A stretch of DNA of 64,000 nt from Novosphingobium sp. B1 (GCF_900176395.1 NZ_FWXL01000002.1:310001-374000); one strand, 5' to 3'. Counted from the stretch's first letter, positions 10,882 to 20,444 are shown. Translations and numbers: made by a program. Notes: a model not told the origin generated them from the letters alone.

Positions 10882-10981
10882 CCATCGGTGGCAGCTCCCC
10901 ACCCCATTCCAGCCGTTCACTGCCCTCCCGGCAATGGACAATAACGGTCTTCTCGCGAGCGCCTGAAACTCTCCAAGCCGC

Positions 10982-12217
10982 CTAGGTTCTCGCCCTAAGC
11001 AGGCTCCACAGCACCACTGCCGCGAGCAGGTCCAGCCCCGCCAGCGCCACGAACAGCGGGTTGTAGCCGAACACATCAGCGCTCTGCCCGATCAGCAGCG
11101 TGAACAGCATGCCGCCGATCCATGCCGAGGTCCCCGCCATGCCGCTCGCCGTGCCAACGGTCCGGCTGTCGAACACATCGGCGCACAGGGTGATCAACGC
11201 ACCGTTCAGAAGCTGGTGGGCAAAGCCGCCGATGCAGAACAGGGCAATCGCCATCTCGGGCGAAGTGGCAAGGCCGATGCAGGCAGGCCCCACCATGCAC
11301 AGCGCCCCCATTGTCATCGTGATCTTGCGCGATGACAGCATGGAGGAGCCCCGCTTCATCAGCCATGGCGGCAGCAGGCCCGCCGCCAGGCTACCGAAGT
11401 CGGCAGCGAGGAACGGCAGCCACGCCCACAGCGCGATGGACTTGAGATCGAGCTTCCACACCGCGACGAGATAGAGCGGGATGAAGAAGTTGAAGGTCTG
11501 CCACGCCGGTTCGGCCAGGAAGCGTGGCACTGCAATCGCCCAGAACGAACGGCTGCGCAGGACTTGCGCCTTGGTGGCGGGCTTGGTCGCATCAGGCTGG
11601 TTCATTGCGACGATTGCGTCGCGCTCCGCCTGCGACAGGCGCGGGTGCTCGGCCGGATCGCGATAGGCCACCCACCACATGCCCGCCCAGACGAGGCTGA
11701 GCGCGCCGGTCACGATGAACGCCGCCTGCCAGTTCCACGCAAGGATGCAGAATGCCACCAGCGGCGGCGCGATCATGTTGCCAACGCTCGTGCCCATCTG
11801 GAACAGGCTGGTGGCCAGAGGCTTTTCCTTGGCCGGAAACCACTGTGCCACGGTCTTGGTGCCCGCCGGGATTGCTGCGGCTTCCGAAGCGCCGAGCAAG
11901 GAGCGGAAGAAGGCAAGGCTCATCCACCCGGTCGAAAAGGCATGGGCCATGTTGCTCAATGCCCAGCCTACCGCGAACAGGAAGAAGCCGATCCGCGTGC
12001 CCAGCGCATCGAGCACGGCCCCCGCCACGGTCTGCATCACCGTATAGCTCGCCTGGAAGGCCAGCACGACCCAGCTGTACTGCTCGGTCGTCATCGCGAA
12101 CTCGGTCTTGAGCGTGGGTGCAGCCACCGACAGCGTCGAGCGCGCAAGATAGTTGAGGATCGTGCCGAGCGTGATCAGCGCGATGATCCACCAGCGCAGC
12201 GGAAGCTTCCTGAGCAT
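10982..12217 (-). CDS. MFS transporter, ExuT-like hexuronate:H+ symporter
   Basis: A 411-residue inner-membrane protein with about twelve hydrophobic segments, of the anion:cation symporter (ACS) family: the first helix region LGTILNYLARSTLSVAAPTL and the RSLLGASEAAAIPAGTKTV stretch after helix 4 are typical of hexuronate and glucarate transporters. It follows the GH2 gene by 24 bp on the same strand, so the operon hydrolyses a glycoside outside or in the periplasm and imports the product. The shared operator upstream links it to the GntR regulator and manD. Galacturonate, glucuronate or a related sugar acid is the expected cargo; this is inference. Confidence 0.85.
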   Translation of the reverse strand: MLRKLPLRWWIIALITLGTILNYLARSTLSVAAPTLKTEFAMTTEQYSWVVLAFQASYTVMQTVAGAVLDALGTRIGFFLFAVGWALSNMAHAFSTGWMSLAFFRSLLGASEAAAIPAGTKTVAQWFPAKEKPLATSLFQMGTSVGNMIAPPLVAFCILAWNWQAAFIVTGALSLVWAGMWWVAYRDPAEHPRLSQAERDAIVAMNQPDATKPATKAQVLRSRSFWAIAVPRFLAEPAWQTFNFFIPLYLVAVWKLDLKSIALWAWLPFLAADFGSLAAGLLPPWLMKRGSSMLSSRKITMTMGALCMVGPACIGLATSPEMAIALFCIGGFAHQLLNGALITLCADVFDSRTVGTASGMAGTSAWIGGMLFTLLIGQSADVFGYNPLFVALAGLDLLAAVVLWSLLRART

Positions 12218-12241
12218 CGTTTGGGTCCGTTGCCTTTAGGG

Positions 12242-14923
12242 TCAGCGCAGCCGTTCGATCTCGATCATCGAGACCCGCGCTTCAGCAGTCCGGCTCACGA
12301 AATCAAGCTGCAGAACGTCCTTCGCCGTGATCGTGAACACCTTGGACTGCGCCGCCACGCCGCTCGCCGGGATGGTGGGCTGGAACCCGCGAAGGAGCAG
12401 CTTGCTGCCACTGCCAATGTCGAACGTGCCCGGCTTCTGGGCCGAACTGGTGGCGAACCACAAGGTCACCTTGTAGCGCCCCTTTTGCACCGGCACGCGA
12501 TACGAGAAGACACCGCTTCGATACGTCGCCAGCGCGTCGCGATCATTGGTTCCGGCGATCGCGGTCGGCACGGCGGGCTTGCCGTAGTCTGCCGGCTTGT
12601 CGAGCGATGCCGCCTCGCCCCCTTCGAACCAGTTGTCCGAGCCGAGCAAGCGGCCCTCGCTCTTCGCGGCCAGCAGCGCGCCGGCATCGATCACGAAATG
12701 CCGCGCAGTTTCAGGCGCCAGCGTCCAGCTTGCACGGTCCTCCACCGTGCCGCCGGCATGAAGCCCGCGCGCCATCAGCGCATTGCTGCCTTCGTCCAGC
12801 CGCACCCCGCTCCACACGCAGGCCTTCTGTGGGCAGTCCTTCTTCACGCCCAGCGAGCGGCCATTGAGCAGCAGTTCGGTGCTGCCGGTGTTGCTGTAGA
12901 CCTTCACCTCCGTCACCGGATAAGCGCGCTGGACATAGCGCTTCAACGTGATGTGGACCATCGGCGCCGGGTTCCAGTTCGCCTTGTAGAAGTAGTAGGC
13001 GTCCTTGCGGGTCTTGTGGTCGTAAGCGATCAGGCCCTTGGTGTTGATGTCCTGCGCATCGCCTTCGGTGCGCACGGTGGTGGCAAAGTCGAACGAGTTC
13101 CACAGCCATGTGGCGTAGAGCCAGGGACGGGCGTCAAGCTGCGCCAGCGCGGTTTCGTGGATGTGGCTTTCGTATTCCTCGGGCTGCGCCGCACCGCGTG
13201 AATCGACCGGGCCGCCCAGCACGTTGTCGGTGTGCATGGTCAGCGCGCCACCCGCACCATACTCGGTCACCGCCAAGGGCTGCTGCGGCCGCTTGGCATG
13301 CAGGCCATCGAGATGCGGCCCAAGATCGCCGGCCTTGCCGAAGTACCAGCCGAAATAGCGGTTCGCGCCGCCAAGGTCCGCCGCCACCGCCGTGGTCGGG
13401 ATCTCCACATCATTCCCGAAGGCGCGCGCCTCGCAGCACGTGGCAAGCGCCGTCGGGCGCGAGGGATCAAGCGCCTTGGCCGTCTTCTGCAGTTCGTTCA
13501 GCAAGGGCAGTGGATCGACCTCACGCCCGTCAGCCCCGCCGAACAGGAAAGCGGGCAGCGAATTGCCGAAGTCCACTTCGTTGGCGATGCTCCAGATTGC
13601 GCTTGCCGCATGGTTCTGATTCTGCCGGACCAGTTCGGTGAGTTGCGACTTCGCATTGGCGACCAGCGCCGGATCGGCAACCTTCTTGCCGCCAAGCGTC
13701 CACACCGAAACCAGCGGGATCTCGTCCCACACCAACATGCCGGCACGGTCGGCCAGATCGTGGACGTCCTGCCCGTGCTGATAGTGGGTCAGCCGGATGG
13801 TGTTGGCGCCCATCTCGCGCAGGGTCGCAATGTCCTCGGCCACATCGGCGCGGCTGATCGCCCAGCCCTTGCCGTCGCGGTCCTGATGGTAGCCCACGCC
13901 ATGCAGGCGATAGGGCTGGCCGTTCAGCAGGAATCCGCGATCGGCATCGAACGCCATCGTGCGCAGGCCATAAGGCTGGCGCACCTCGTCCGACACGGTG
14001 CCATCGGCCTGCACCACCTGCGTCACCAGATCATAAAGGTATGGATCGGCGGTGCCCTGCCACAAGTGCGGATTGGCCAGCGCAAGCCGTGCCGCAACGT
14101 CGCCGGTCTTGCCCGGCACCAGCGTTGCAGGAACCGTGGCGGCCGCCGCCTCGCGCCCTTGCGCATCGAGCAGCATCACCTTCACGCTGGCCTTGGCGGC
14201 TTTCGCGCCGTCGTTGGCCACCCGCACCACCAGATCGACCTGCGCCTGATCCTTGTCGGCCCTGATGGTCGTTGCGCGGATACCAGTCCCACCGGCATCG
14301 CCTAGATCGATGTGCAGCGGCGCGGTCGATATCAGTCGCACCGGCCGATAGAGCCCGCCATGCACGAAGAAGTCGCCCGAAAGCGGCAGCACGTCCGCCG
14401 TGGAGCTACCCGCCTTGGGCTGCGTATTGTCGACGCGGACCACCAGCACGTTGTCGCCCGCAGGCTTCATCGCCGCAGTCGCGTCCAGCCGGAAGCGCGA
14501 GAAGCCACCCCGATGCTCGCCGAGGTACACACCGTTGAGCCAGACCTTGGCCACGCGGCTTGCCGCGTCGAACTCCAGCCAGTGGCGCTTGCCCCGGGCA
14601 TCTGCCGGCGATGCGAAATGCAGCCGGTACCACCCCCTGCCCTGCCGCTTGTCCACCGTCGCGGCCGTGTTCGTGCCGCCAAGGTCATGCTTGTAGTAGC
14701 CCACCCGGTTCCAGGTGTGCGGGACCGAGACCGGCTCCCACGCAGCATCGGCAAAGTCGGGCGCAGAAGCCTGCGCCACATCTTCAGCGCTGAAGCGCCA
14801 GCCCGATTCCAGCACGGTGACGCTGCGCGCTCCCTGCGCCAGGGCAGGCCCGTTCGCTGCGAGCGCAATCGCCACAGCAATTGCAGCCAGCGAAATCCGG
14901 TTGGCAAGGCGTGCAGTGCTCAT
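12242..14923 (-). CDS. Exported GH2 beta-glycosidase (beta-galactosidase or beta-glucuronidase type) with malectin-like domain
   Basis: An 893-residue glycoside hydrolase with a signal peptide ending ...PALAQ. Domains in order: GH2 sugar-binding jelly roll (about 40-200), immunoglobulin-like middle domain (about 205-325), TIM barrel (about 326-640) with acid/base Glu449 in IWSIANEVDFG and nucleophile Glu554 in AVTEYGAGG, then a linker and a C-terminal malectin-like carbohydrate-binding domain (about 740-893). The ATG at 14923 is preceded by GAGGGAGAG. It is first in an operon with an ExuT-like transporter, and a GntR-type operator sits 32 bp upstream. GH2 members hydrolyse beta-galactosides, beta-glucuronides and beta-mannosides; context with hexuronate genes favours a glucuronide or galacturonide, but specificity cannot be read. 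Confidence 0.92.
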   Translation of the reverse strand: MSTARLANRISLAAIAVAIALAANGPALAQGARSVTVLESGWRFSAEDVAQASAPDFADAAWEPVSVPHTWNRVGYYKHDLGGTNTAATVDKRQGRGWYRLHFASPADARGKRHWLEFDAASRVAKVWLNGVYLGEHRGGFSRFRLDATAAMKPAGDNVLVVRVDNTQPKAGSSTADVLPLSGDFFVHGGLYRPVRLISTAPLHIDLGDAGGTGIRATTIRADKDQAQVDLVVRVANDGAKAAKASVKVMLLDAQGREAAAATVPATLVPGKTGDVAARLALANPHLWQGTADPYLYDLVTQVVQADGTVSDEVRQPYGLRTMAFDADRGFLLNGQPYRLHGVGYHQDRDGKGWAISRADVAEDIATLREMGANTIRLTHYQHGQDVHDLADRAGMLVWDEIPLVSVWTLGGKKVADPALVANAKSQLTELVRQNQNHAASAIWSIANEVDFGNSLPAFLFGGADGREVDPLPLLNELQKTAKALDPSRPTALATCCEARAFGNDVEIPTTAVAADLGGANRYFGWYFGKAGDLGPHLDGLHAKRPQQPLAVTEYGAGGALTMHTDNVLGGPVDSRGAAQPEEYESHIHETALAQLDARPWLYATWLWNSFDFATTVRTEGDAQDINTKGLIAYDHKTRKDAYYFYKANWNPAPMVHITLKRYVQRAYPVTEVKVYSNTGSTELLLNGRSLGVKKDCPQKACVWSGVRLDEGSNALMARGLHAGGTVEDRASWTLAPETARHFVIDAGALLAAKSEGRLLGSDNWFEGGEAASLDKPADYGKPAVPTAIAGTNDRDALATYRSGVFSYRVPVQKGRYKVTLWFATSSAQKPGTFDIGSGSKLLLRGFQPTIPASGVAAQSKVFTITAKDVLQLDFVSRTAEARVSMIEIERLR

Positions 14924-14954
14924 GTCTCTCCCTCGGCAGAATCTGTCGTCAGAT

Positions 14955-14965
14955 TGGTCTTACCG
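14955..14965. promoter_or_regulatory. GntR-type operator before the GH2 gene
   Basis: TGGTCTTACCG matches the manD operators (TGGTATTACCA in the same orientation) at nine of eleven positions and fits TnGTnnnACnA except for the last base. It lies 32 bp before the GH2 start codon, the same distance as the operator before manD. Confidence 0.65.
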
Positions 14966-15083
14966 ATAAGGAAGCAACATTCGCAAGCAAATGCAATGGC
15001 TTTGCGTCAATCCTGCCTTTTGGCCTGACCACGAAACCACATGGTTCTTGATCCAGGTGCTTCTCGTTCAGGAGCGGGCCGGT

Positions 15084-16967
15084 TCAGACCACCTCATGCC
15101 TCTGCACCAGCGCCTGAAGCCTGTCGGGTACTGCCGGATCCTCGATGGTCGGCGGGGTGGTCCATTCCTCGCCATTCACGATCTTGCGCAAGAGGTTGCG
15201 CAGGATCTTGCCCGAGCGGGTCTTGGGCAGGCCGCCTGCGACATAGGCCGTGCGCAGCGCCGCCACGGCGCCGAGTTCCGCGCGCACTGCCGCGATCACG
15301 CGCGGGCCGATCGTCTCGTCATGCTCGAAGCCCGCGCGCGGCACCACGAAGGCGATCGGCACCATGCCCTTGATCGCATCGTCCGCCCCGATCACCGCGC
15401 ACTCGGCCACCCCGTCGGCGCTCGCCACGATCTGCTCCATCTGCCCGGTCGAGAGGCGATGGCCGGCCACGTTGATGATATCGTCCGTGCGGCCCATGAT
15501 GTGGACGAATCCGTCCTCGTCGATGAAGCCGGCATCGCCGGTCTCGTAATAGCCGGCATAAGTGGCGAAGTTCTTCGCATAGCCGCTATGGTTGTTCCAC
15601 AGCGTGCGGAATGCGCCCGGCGCCAGCGGCGCCTTGATCGCCACAGCCCCGCTTTGCCCCTCCGGCAGCGGCTGCCCGCCTTCGTCGAGAATGGCAAAGG
15701 CATAGCCCGGCACCGGAAACCCGGCGCTGCCACGCTTGCGCCGCAGATCGCCCAAGGCAAAGCACGATGCGATGGCCGGCCAGCCCAGTTCGGTCTGCCA
15801 CCAGTGGTCGATCACCGGCAGGCCCGATTTTTCCTCCAGCCAGCTGATCGTGTCGGGATCGGCGCGTTCGCCGGCAAGGAACACCGCCTGGCATGTGCCG
15901 GTGCCGATGGCAGCCAGATGCGCAGCGTCGGGGTCTTCCTTGCGGATCGCGCGGATGGCGGTGGGCGCGGTGAAGAAGGTCTTCACGCCGTGGCGTTCGA
16001 TCACGCGCCAGAATGTGCCCGGATCGGGCGTGCCCACCGGCTTGCCCTCGAACAGCACCGTCGTCGCCCCGACCAGCAGCGGCGCATAGACGATATAGCT
16101 GTGCCCCACGACCCAGCCCACATCCGACGCCGCCCAGAACACGTCCCCGGCGCCGATGCCGTAGATATTCTGCATCGACCAGGCGAGCGCCACCGCATGG
16201 CCGCCATTCTCTCGCACCACGCCCTTGGGCGTGCCGGTGGTGCCGGAGGTATAGAGGATATAAAGCGGATCGGCCGCCCCCACCGCCACCGCTTCGGGCA
16301 TGGGGTCTGCCGCCGTCGCTGCGCGCAAGGCGTGCCAATCGGTGTCGCGGGCGCCGCCAAGATCGGCCTGCTGCCGCTCGCGCTGGCACACCACGACATG
16401 GTCGACCTGATGCTGCGCCAGCGCCAGCGCCTCGTCGACCATCGGCTTGTAGGCGATGGTGCGATTGCCCTCGATCCCGCACGATGCGGTCAGCAGGACC
16501 TTGGGCGTCGCGTCATCGATGCGCTTGGCCAGTTCCAGCGGCGCAAAGCCGCCGAACACCACCGAATGGATCGCGCCAAGCCGCGCGCAGGCCAGCATCG
16601 CGAAGACCGTTTCGGGGATCATCGGCATGTAGATGATCACCCGGTCGAATTTCCCCACGCCGAGCGAGGCCAGCATCGCCGCGACCCGGCCGGATTCCTC
16701 CAGCAGTTCGGCATAGCTGAAGTGGCGGATCAAGCCGGTCACCGGGCTGTCATGGATCAGCGCGATTGCCCCGCCCCGCCCCGCCGCCACGTGGCGATCA
16801 AGGCAATTGTGCGCGGTGTTGAGCGTGCCGCCGGGAAACCACCCTTGCGCCTCGCTGTAGGTCGAAGCCGGAGGGTTGATCCAGTCCACCGCCTGCGCCG
16901 CCGCTCCCCAGAAGGCGTTGGGATCGGCAATGCTCGCTTGCCATGCCCGGTCGTAGGCTTCGCTCAT
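15084..16967 (-). CDS. prpE: Propionyl-CoA synthetase (acetate/propionate-CoA ligase)
   Basis: A 627-residue AMP-forming ligase making propionyl-CoA from propionate, ATP and CoA. The N-terminal WFPGGTLNTAHNCLDRH block, the adenylate loop YTSGTTGTPKG followed by VVRENGG, and the C-terminal KTRSGKILR with the lysine that is acetylated for control in this family are all present; VVRENGG after the loop is characteristic of PrpE rather than Acs. The start is the ATG at 16967 with AGGACGAG upstream. It is the last gene of a unit with a porin and an MHS transporter, so the operon imports and activates a short carboxylate; acetate use is also possible. Confidence 0.92.
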   Translation of the reverse strand: MSEAYDRAWQASIADPNAFWGAAAQAVDWINPPASTYSEAQGWFPGGTLNTAHNCLDRHVAAGRGGAIALIHDSPVTGLIRHFSYAELLEESGRVAAMLASLGVGKFDRVIIYMPMIPETVFAMLACARLGAIHSVVFGGFAPLELAKRIDDATPKVLLTASCGIEGNRTIAYKPMVDEALALAQHQVDHVVVCQRERQQADLGGARDTDWHALRAATAADPMPEAVAVGAADPLYILYTSGTTGTPKGVVRENGGHAVALAWSMQNIYGIGAGDVFWAASDVGWVVGHSYIVYAPLLVGATTVLFEGKPVGTPDPGTFWRVIERHGVKTFFTAPTAIRAIRKEDPDAAHLAAIGTGTCQAVFLAGERADPDTISWLEEKSGLPVIDHWWQTELGWPAIASCFALGDLRRKRGSAGFPVPGYAFAILDEGGQPLPEGQSGAVAIKAPLAPGAFRTLWNNHSGYAKNFATYAGYYETGDAGFIDEDGFVHIMGRTDDIINVAGHRLSTGQMEQIVASADGVAECAVIGADDAIKGMVPIAFVVPRAGFEHDETIGPRVIAAVRAELGAVAALRTAYVAGGLPKTRSGKILRNLLRKIVNGEEWTTPPTIEDPAVPDRLQALVQRHEVV

Positions 16968-17004
16968 GATCTCGTCCTGCTTGCATGTCTTCAACAAATC
17001 GAAA

Positions 17005-17046
17005 GGCTGGCGCGGGGTGCTATGGGGGAGGAGACCCGCACCAGCC
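17005..17046 (-). other. Intercistronic hairpin between the transporter gene and prpE
   Basis: GGCTGG-C-GCGGG on one side pairs with CCCGC-A-CCAGCC on the other, an eleven-pair stem with one internal mismatch and a loop of about 18 nt. No T-run follows, so it is more likely an RNA-stabilising or attenuating hairpin than a terminator. Confidence 0.5.
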
Positions 17047-17077
17047 CGACCGATGGCGGGAGTTTCACCCCCTGCCG

Positions 17078-18760
17078 TCAGTCATCTATGCTGCGCTTGT
17101 AGGTTTCCGGCAGGAAGATCAGGCCGATCACGCAAGTCGCCGCCGCGACGATCACCGGATACCAGAAGCCGTGGTAGATATCCCCGTTGGCCGCCACCAT
17201 GGCAAAGCCGATGGCCGGCAGCAGACCGCCCAGCCAGCCGTTGCCGATGTGATAGGGCAGGCTCATCGAGGTGTAGCGGATGCGGCTGGGGAACAGTTCG
17301 ACCAGCATCGCCGCAATCGGACCATAGACCATGGTCACCAGCAGCACGAGGTAGAACAGGATCGCCACGACCAGCGGCTTGTTGATCTGGTCGGGGTCCG
17401 CCTTGGCGGGATAGCCAACCGTTTCCAGGTCTGTCGTCACCTGCTTGGCGAAGGCGGCAATCGCAGCTTTCTTGTCCTCGCCCGAGACCTTGGCCGGATC
17501 GGGTGCGGTCAGCGTCAGGTCGCCGATGCGGATTGCAGCGATGGTGCCGGCGGGTGCCGCCACGTTCTCGTAATTCACCGCGGCCTTGGCCAGTGCGTTC
17601 TTGACGATATCGCAGCTCGTCGTGTCGAACTTGTTGGCGCCGACCGGATCGAACTGCGATGAACATTCCGCAGGATTGGCCATGACCTGCACCGGCGCGC
17701 TCGTCTGCGCAGATGCCAGCGCCGGATTGGCCGCCACGGTCAGCATCTTGAACGCCGGGAACAGGGTCAGCGCTGCCAGCGCACAGCCGGTCAGGATGAT
17801 CTTCTTGCGGCCGATCTTGTCCGACAGCCAGCCGAAGAACAGGAAGAACGGCGTGGCGCAACCCAGCGCGATGATGATCAGGGTGTTGGCGGTCAGGCCA
17901 TCGACCTTGAGCATCTTTTCAAGGAAATACATCGCGTAGAGCTGGCCGGTGTACCACACCACGGCCTGCCCGGCGATCGCTCCGAAGAACGCGATCAACA
18001 CGATCTTGAGGTTTTTCCATTCCCCGAAGGCTTCGGCCAGCGGGCGCTTCGACGAAGTACCTTCTTCCTTCATCTTCTGGAACACCGGCGATTCATGCAG
18101 CTTCAGGCGCAGCCACAGGCCAACCGCCAGAAACAGCCCCGAAAGCAGGTAGGGAATGCGCCAGCCCCACTGCTTGAACGCTTCCTCGCCCACGCCGGTC
18201 ACGGGCGAGCGCACGAGGATGACAATCAGCAGCGCCATGGCCAGGCCCGCAGTCGCGGTGATCTGGATCCAGCTCGTATAGAGGCCGCGCTTGCCGTCAG
18301 GAGCGTGCTCGGCAACGTAGGTCGCCGCGCCGCCATATTCGCCGCCCAAGGCCAGCCCCTGGAACATGCGCAGCACCACCAGCATGATCGGCGCCGCCAC
18401 GCCGACGCTTTCGTAAGTCGGCAGGCAGCCGACAAGGAACGTCGAAAGGCCCATGACCAGCAGCGTGACGATGAAGGTGTAGCGCCGCCCGACGATGTCC
18501 CCGATCGCGCCGAACACCAGCGCGCCGAACGGGCGCACGATGAACCCGGCGGCAAAGACCAGCAGCGCCATGATGAACGAGGTCGTGGGATTGAGCCCGG
18601 TCAGGAACTGCGCCGCGATGATCGCGGTCAGCAGGCCATAGAGGTAGAAATCGTACCACTCGAACACCGTGCCGAGCGAGGATGCAGTAATGATCAGCTT
18701 CTCGCTGTGGGTTGCCTGGTGGTGTCTTGGCAGGCCTTGCGCGTCATCGATTGTTGCCAT
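17078..18760 (-). CDS. MFS transporter, metabolite:H+ symporter (MHS) family, carboxylate uptake
   Basis: A 560-residue inner-membrane protein with the MHS hallmarks GTVFEWYDFYLYG in helix 1, VRPFGALVFGAIGDIVGRRY after helix 2 and LGGEYGGAATYVAEHAP in the fourth-fifth helix region. Between helices of the C-terminal half it carries a soluble insertion of roughly 110 residues (about 365-475, from SAQTSAPVQVM to PDQINKP) that ordinary MHS proteins of 430-450 residues lack. The start ATG at 18760 has a GGAGAGGA site. It lies 19 bp after the porin gene and 110 bp before prpE, so its cargo is probably propionate, acetate or a similar acid (inference). Confidence 0.88.
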   Translation of the reverse strand: MATIDDAQGLPRHHQATHSEKLIITASSLGTVFEWYDFYLYGLLTAIIAAQFLTGLNPTTSFIMALLVFAAGFIVRPFGALVFGAIGDIVGRRYTFIVTLLVMGLSTFLVGCLPTYESVGVAAPIMLVVLRMFQGLALGGEYGGAATYVAEHAPDGKRGLYTSWIQITATAGLAMALLIVILVRSPVTGVGEEAFKQWGWRIPYLLSGLFLAVGLWLRLKLHESPVFQKMKEEGTSSKRPLAEAFGEWKNLKIVLIAFFGAIAGQAVVWYTGQLYAMYFLEKMLKVDGLTANTLIIIALGCATPFFLFFGWLSDKIGRKKIILTGCALAALTLFPAFKMLTVAANPALASAQTSAPVQVMANPAECSSQFDPVGANKFDTTSCDIVKNALAKAAVNYENVAAPAGTIAAIRIGDLTLTAPDPAKVSGEDKKAAIAAFAKQVTTDLETVGYPAKADPDQINKPLVVAILFYLVLLVTMVYGPIAAMLVELFPSRIRYTSMSLPYHIGNGWLGGLLPAIGFAMVAANGDIYHGFWYPVIVAAATCVIGLIFLPETYKRSIDD

Positions 18761-18779
18761 CGGTCCTCTCCGTCGTCCT

Positions 18780-20210
18780 TCAGAACGTATATTTTGCCGC
18801 CAGCTCGAGGCGGTCCATCTTGCCGACCAGTCCGCTCGCAACTTCGCGCACGGCATGGCGATACTCTACCCCGAAATCGAGATTGCGCACCGGCGAGTAG
18901 AACAGGTTGCCGGCCACGCTCCACGCCTCGACATTGGCCAGACCCGGTACGGGCAGGCTATCGGGATAATCGGCGTGCTGGTAGCCCGCCATGAAGGTCG
19001 AGCGCAGCCGCTCGGTCCAGCCGAGCTTGACCGATGCCCAACCCGCGACATTGCTGACGAGATTGAGCCGGTCGGCCACGGCGCGGTCGTAGAGCGCGTC
19101 AGGCGCGAAGCCCACGGTGAAGTAGCGCCCGATGCCCCGCCCGGCCGAGGCGACGAAGCGGAAATCGTGGCGCAAGTCAGGCCCGAACAGGATCTTGCCG
19201 CCCACCGTCGCGCCATAGCCCAGCGCATTGTCGCCGGCGCCTGCGGAATGGACCGAGACCGAGCGCACCAGCCCGGCAACGTGCAGTTCCTTGGTCCTGT
19301 CCTTGAACGCCAGCTTGGCGACAAGATCGGGCATGCGGTCCTGATCGTTGTCGACCATCGCCGCCGAAGTCGTCGTCAGCGTTTCGGTCTGCGGGTTTTC
19401 GGCGGCAAGATAGAGATCCAGCCCGCTGCCCAATGGCTGGCGATATTGCACCATCATCTGCCGCACGAAGATCGATCCATCCATCGGCCCGACAAAGTCG
19501 GTCGTTTCGGGCAGGTGCGCCGCGTTCTGGAACGTCGTCCATTCCTGCCCGATCAGCAGGTTGCCATAGGAGATGAAGCCGCGGCGGAAGGTTGGCGTAT
19601 AAGCGTTTGTCGAACGCTGGGCACCGAGCGGCGCTGCGGCAAGCGCGAAGTCGAATTCGACGTGGCCCTTCAGCTCCTTGCCGCCCAGCGGCGTGCTGGT
19701 GGAAAAGAACAGCCGGGTCTGGCGTGCATGGCCGATCAGGTCGGTGCTGGCAGCGCCGCCCACCGGGATCTGCTGCGGCAGGAAGAACTCCTTGCCCAGC
19801 GATCCGCCAGCCAGTTCGCCATTGGCGAAGCGCGTGGCACTGCCGACGACCTTCACGAAACCGCCCATCTTCCAGGTCGTGCCGCCAACCTTGAAGCCAT
19901 CGGGCTGCGGCTTGGCCTCGAGCGCGGCGATCCGGCCGGTCGCGGCCTCGGCCTTGGCTTCGGCACTGCGCGCCATCGCCAGCGCCACTTCGCCATCAGT
20001 TGCGCTGGCCTGCGCGCGCTCGGCCCGCGCCTGCTGCAGCGCTGCTTGCATCTCGGCCATTTCTGCTTCGAGCCGCGCCAGCCGCGCTTCCAGCTCGGCC
20101 TCATGCCGTGATGGCGTTGCCGCCCAAGCCGTGCCCGGCAGCGCCAGCGACACCGTCAATGCTGTTGCGGCCAACAGTCCCGGCAGGCCTTTCACATAAG
20201 AACCCGACAT
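18780..20210 (-). CDS. DcaP-like trimeric outer-membrane porin
   Basis: About 476 residues: a signal peptide (ending ...GTAWAA), a short heptad-rich coiled coil (about 30-75; EAELEARLARLEAEMAEMQ), then a beta-barrel with alternating aromatic strands ending in ...AAKYTF with C-terminal phenylalanine. This order, coiled coil then barrel, matches the DcaP family of porins for dicarboxylates and other small acids. Two adjacent ATGs (20213 and 20210) follow a GAGAGGG site; the second has the better spacing and was chosen. It is first in the operon with the MHS transporter and prpE, giving outer-membrane entry for the same substrate. Confidence 0.85.
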   Translation of the reverse strand: MSGSYVKGLPGLLAATALTVSLALPGTAWAATPSRHEAELEARLARLEAEMAEMQAALQQARAERAQASATDGEVALAMARSAEAKAEAATGRIAALEAKPQPDGFKVGGTTWKMGGFVKVVGSATRFANGELAGGSLGKEFFLPQQIPVGGAASTDLIGHARQTRLFFSTSTPLGGKELKGHVEFDFALAAAPLGAQRSTNAYTPTFRRGFISYGNLLIGQEWTTFQNAAHLPETTDFVGPMDGSIFVRQMMVQYRQPLGSGLDLYLAAENPQTETLTTTSAAMVDNDQDRMPDLVAKLAFKDRTKELHVAGLVRSVSVHSAGAGDNALGYGATVGGKILFGPDLRHDFRFVASAGRGIGRYFTVGFAPDALYDRAVADRLNLVSNVAGWASVKLGWTERLRSTFMAGYQHADYPDSLPVPGLANVEAWSVAGNLFYSPVRNLDFGVEYRHAVREVASGLVGKMDRLELAAKYTF

Positions 20211-20301
20211 CATCCCTCTCCCGGCGTGCGTCATTCACACTTTCCGGATTGCAGGTTCTGCGCGATCGACCCCGACCGCCAGCGCGCGAAAGGTCTAGGC
20301 T

Positions 20302-20328
20302 CTACGACCAAAGTCGCAGACTACGACC
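20302..20328. promoter_or_regulatory. Probable response-regulator binding site before the porin operon
   Basis: CTACGAC-CAAA-GTCGCAG (20302-20319) is an 18-bp inverted repeat with one mismatched pair, and CTACGACC recurs 19 bp on at 20321-20328. It lies between the divergent porin operon (about 90 bp from its start) and the LuxR-type regulator gene (about 117 bp from its start). Position and symmetry suit a LuxR/NarL-family dimer. Confidence 0.55.
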
Positions 20329-20444
20329 CCGCCCGCATGCGTCATCTTGCGAAAATCGCGCCAGACTTGCCGTTCGCGTCGCAATCGATAGTCTGGGCAG
20401 ATGAGACCAAGGGCCGATGCGAAGGGCCGCTGGGGGAGCCTTGC

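Noticed and set aside
14991..17102. 703-residue open frame opposite prpE
   Set aside because: Translation is His/Arg/Gly-rich without motifs, whereas the other strand encodes an intact propionyl-CoA synthetase.
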